A stretch of DNA of 64,000 nt from Opisthorchis felineus (taxonomy: Eukaryota; Platyhelminthes; Trematoda; Opisthorchiida; Opisthorchiidae): assembly GCA_004794785.1 (NCBI GenBank), contig SJOL01007640.1:741733-805732 (forward strand), read 5' to 3'. Each line of letters begins with the position of its first letter. Positions within the stretch are counted from its first letter, which is position 1. The notes under the pieces were generated by a model that saw only the letters and a program-made list of their open reading frames with translations, was not told where the DNA came from and searched no databases. Made by a program: the position numbers and the translations under genes. Positions 62,260-64,000 of this stretch are shown in pieces.

Positions 62260-63250
62260 TGTGGTCGATATACTGCGTCGTAGTCGCATTAGATGGTTCC
62301 ATTTGACGGCGCTGAATTTTGTCATTCTCAATGTCTTCCGTTGCTTATCGTCATAAATAAAAGCGACCAAGAGCTGGTCATTGACGAGTTTGAAGTGATT
62401 CCCAAGGAGATAGTGCCTCTATTTCCGAAGGGCTTCTATTGTCACATAGGCTTCTTTCTCCATAGATGAATAATTTGTTTCAGTAATAGACAATGTCCAC
62501 AAAAAATGCAGCGGGTCTTTTACTCTGGTTCAGTGTTGGCAATGCTAGCACCGGAAGTGTCGGTTTCTACCACCAATGGCAAGAATGGTCCAACAGTAAT
62601 TGGCAAACCACTCTCGAGTGCGGCTTTTGGCCTCTAGAAGACTGAGGACAGAGCCAGAGGTAGGAAAGGCTTTCATTGTGGACGAGTGGGACACGGACAC
62701 CTCGTAACCAAGCAGTTTGACCGGTTTGAATACCAGCCAACGTTTTGATTCAGTGAATGTTAACCGTGTGGCTTGGCCGTCTCGAGGGAGTTATTCAGGT
62801 TTTGTTCATGGTTTTATCTCCACGTTTCCAACGTATCGACGTAAACAAATGTTTGGGCCGGCTTCTCTTTGGCGGTGATTTGATCATTGGTTGGAGAAAG
62901 GCGATGCCCTTAGTCATACCAAACGGAATTCGGTGGAACTGATAAACTCTGCCGGCGGCTTCAAAAGCAGCATGTGGTTCTTCGTCTCTCGGGGGTATCT
63001 AGTGGTATACACTTTTCAAATCCATCTTACTAAAAGTGTCGTGTCTAGCAATCTCGGCGAAATAATCGATCCGCGGTAGAGGGTGGGCGTCCAGACGGGT
63101 GAATAAATTTACTGAATGGCTGTAACCCATTAAACGCTTTCTCTGGCGTTCATCAGATGTGGCTAGAATTCTGGATAGCGAAGGAGGCACTGACGGCTCA
63201 ATATCACCTTCGTTTGAAATTGCTGGACTTTCGGGCGTATCAACTCTTCA
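62260..63250 (-). mobile_element. Ty3/gypsy-like LTR retrotransposon pol fragment (RT and RNase H)
   Basis: On the minus strand 63190-62999 holds the RT start (SHSVNLFTRLDAHPLPRID, HDTFSKMDLKSVYHQ), followed by HAAFEAAGRVYQFHRIPFGM and a degenerate palm near 62.85 kb. The RNase H part (62580-62290) shows TDTSGASIANTEPE with the catalytic Asp, then SSMEKEA, HYLLGNHFKLVNDQLLVAFI. Frameshifts and stops are frequent. No gag, integrase or LTRs were seen, so it is a decayed internal piece. Confidence 0.75.
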
Positions 63251-63449
63251 TCGGCAAAGGAATGCCGCCTGGGTTTACTTGCCACCGTTCTACAGTCAGG
63301 AGCAAGTCTACTGAACAATGAAGGTGGACCAACATTTCCTGCGATTGGTCAGCACAAAGAGTGGGTGAGTTTCATTCCTCCAAGGAAATTTTATGGAGAC
63401 TTTAAAAAAAACATGACCAAGGAGTACATCAGCACAAAAGGCGATGGCC

Positions 63450-64000
63450 CAATCAGTTCATTGACGTTGAATCGTTCTGATTGTCCGCTGTGACAGGGAT
63501 TGGGAGGTTCACGGTGAAGGCGATAGGTCTGATGCAATAGTGTTATTGACTGCGTAATAACCATATCTGTCAGGGTCACTAACCAGCGATCTCTTGTCCT
63601 GCGGTCCCCATCCAGGGAGACGACAGTTACCCATACGAATGAGTCGACTAGTAAGGGACCAACCGCCCCTGAGTCGTCTGCATCTGACACAAGGCTGGGT
63701 GGAGAGAGCTCTGTGAGGGAAACGGTCCGCTGGCACACGAAGTATATGGCCTAACCAGCGTAACCTGCGAAGTGTGACCAGCCGATCTGTCTAGGGGGAG
63801 TGAACTCGCTGAAAACCACTTGGCGTACTTCGGCATTACTGATCTGGCGTCCCCAAAGGGCTTTGGCAATGCAACGGAGGCACCGACGGTCAAACACAGA
63901 ATTTTCAAAGATCTTCCGTACAGAACGGTCACGCCGCTGATCCATAAAGTAAGACCGATCGAACTGTGGCAGTGAACTCTCTGCCTTTGACAATCAAGCT
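63450..64000 (-). mobile_element. RTE-like element, C-terminal fragment running off the window
   Basis: On the minus strand 63993-63750 reads VFDRRCLRCIAKALWGRQIS, NAEVRQVVF, and 63736-63509 continues with a frameshift as MPADRFPHRALSTQPCVR and NCRLPGWGPQD. This is the family-typical RTE C-terminus. The order and spacing match the C-terminal ends of the copies at 57.6-58.1 kb, though the sequence lineage differs. The 5' portion would lie beyond 64000. Confidence 0.7.

Overview
This is eukaryotic DNA. It has long spliced genes with canonical GT-AG introns, little coding sequence, and many degenerate retroelements: RTE-like, CR1/jockey-like, Penelope-like, Ty3/gypsy-like and a tRNA-derived SINE. 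The RTE and CR1 protein remnants look like those common in parasitic flatworms, and 36-47 bp micro-introns clustered at the 5' end of a gene are a known flatworm trait. My best guess is a platyhelminth, probably a digenean fluke. Genus and species cannot be read from the window.

Two genes can be assembled exon by exon, both on the minus strand. (1) A CYB5D1 orthologue (cytochrome b5-like domain protein, a ciliary radial-spoke factor) has three coding exons (31024-30895, 21356-21061, 17361-17149), 212 residues, spread over 14 kb. (2) An AGC-type kinase closest to RSKR/SgK494 has nine coding exons from 54670 to 48800, 606 residues. It has six micro-introns of 38-47 bp, then two large introns, and a long basic Ser/Arg-rich C-terminal tail.

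Weaker gene models are a plus-strand two-exon gene 3' end (7996-8375 joined to 13794-14229), a plus-strand exon pair with a possible 36 bp intron (17859-18112) inside CYB5D1 intron 2, and short exon candidates on opposite strands at 24.8-25.4 kb inside CYB5D1 intron 1.

Layout. 1-8 kb: no convincing gene. 8-14.2 kb: plus-strand gene end, with a short RTE derivative in its intron. 16.5-31 kb: CYB5D1 with RTE and Penelope fragments in its introns. 31-38 kb: unassigned. 38.4-40.4 kb: 5'-truncated CR1-like element (minus). 44.3-44.7 kb: hammerhead-like fold next to a SINE. 48.8-54.7 kb: kinase gene. 55-64 kb: retroelement graveyard with two tail-to-tail RTE copies, a SINE with a 13 bp target-site duplication, a CR1/jockey piece, a gypsy pol piece and an RTE 3' end.

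The most notable observations are: the micro-intron kinase with an eroded glycine loop; two RTE copies that lack the same RT core; evidence that the SINE body and tail derive from the RTE element; and a near-complete hammerhead ribozyme-like fold with dispersed relatives, beside Penelope-like sequence elsewhere in the window.
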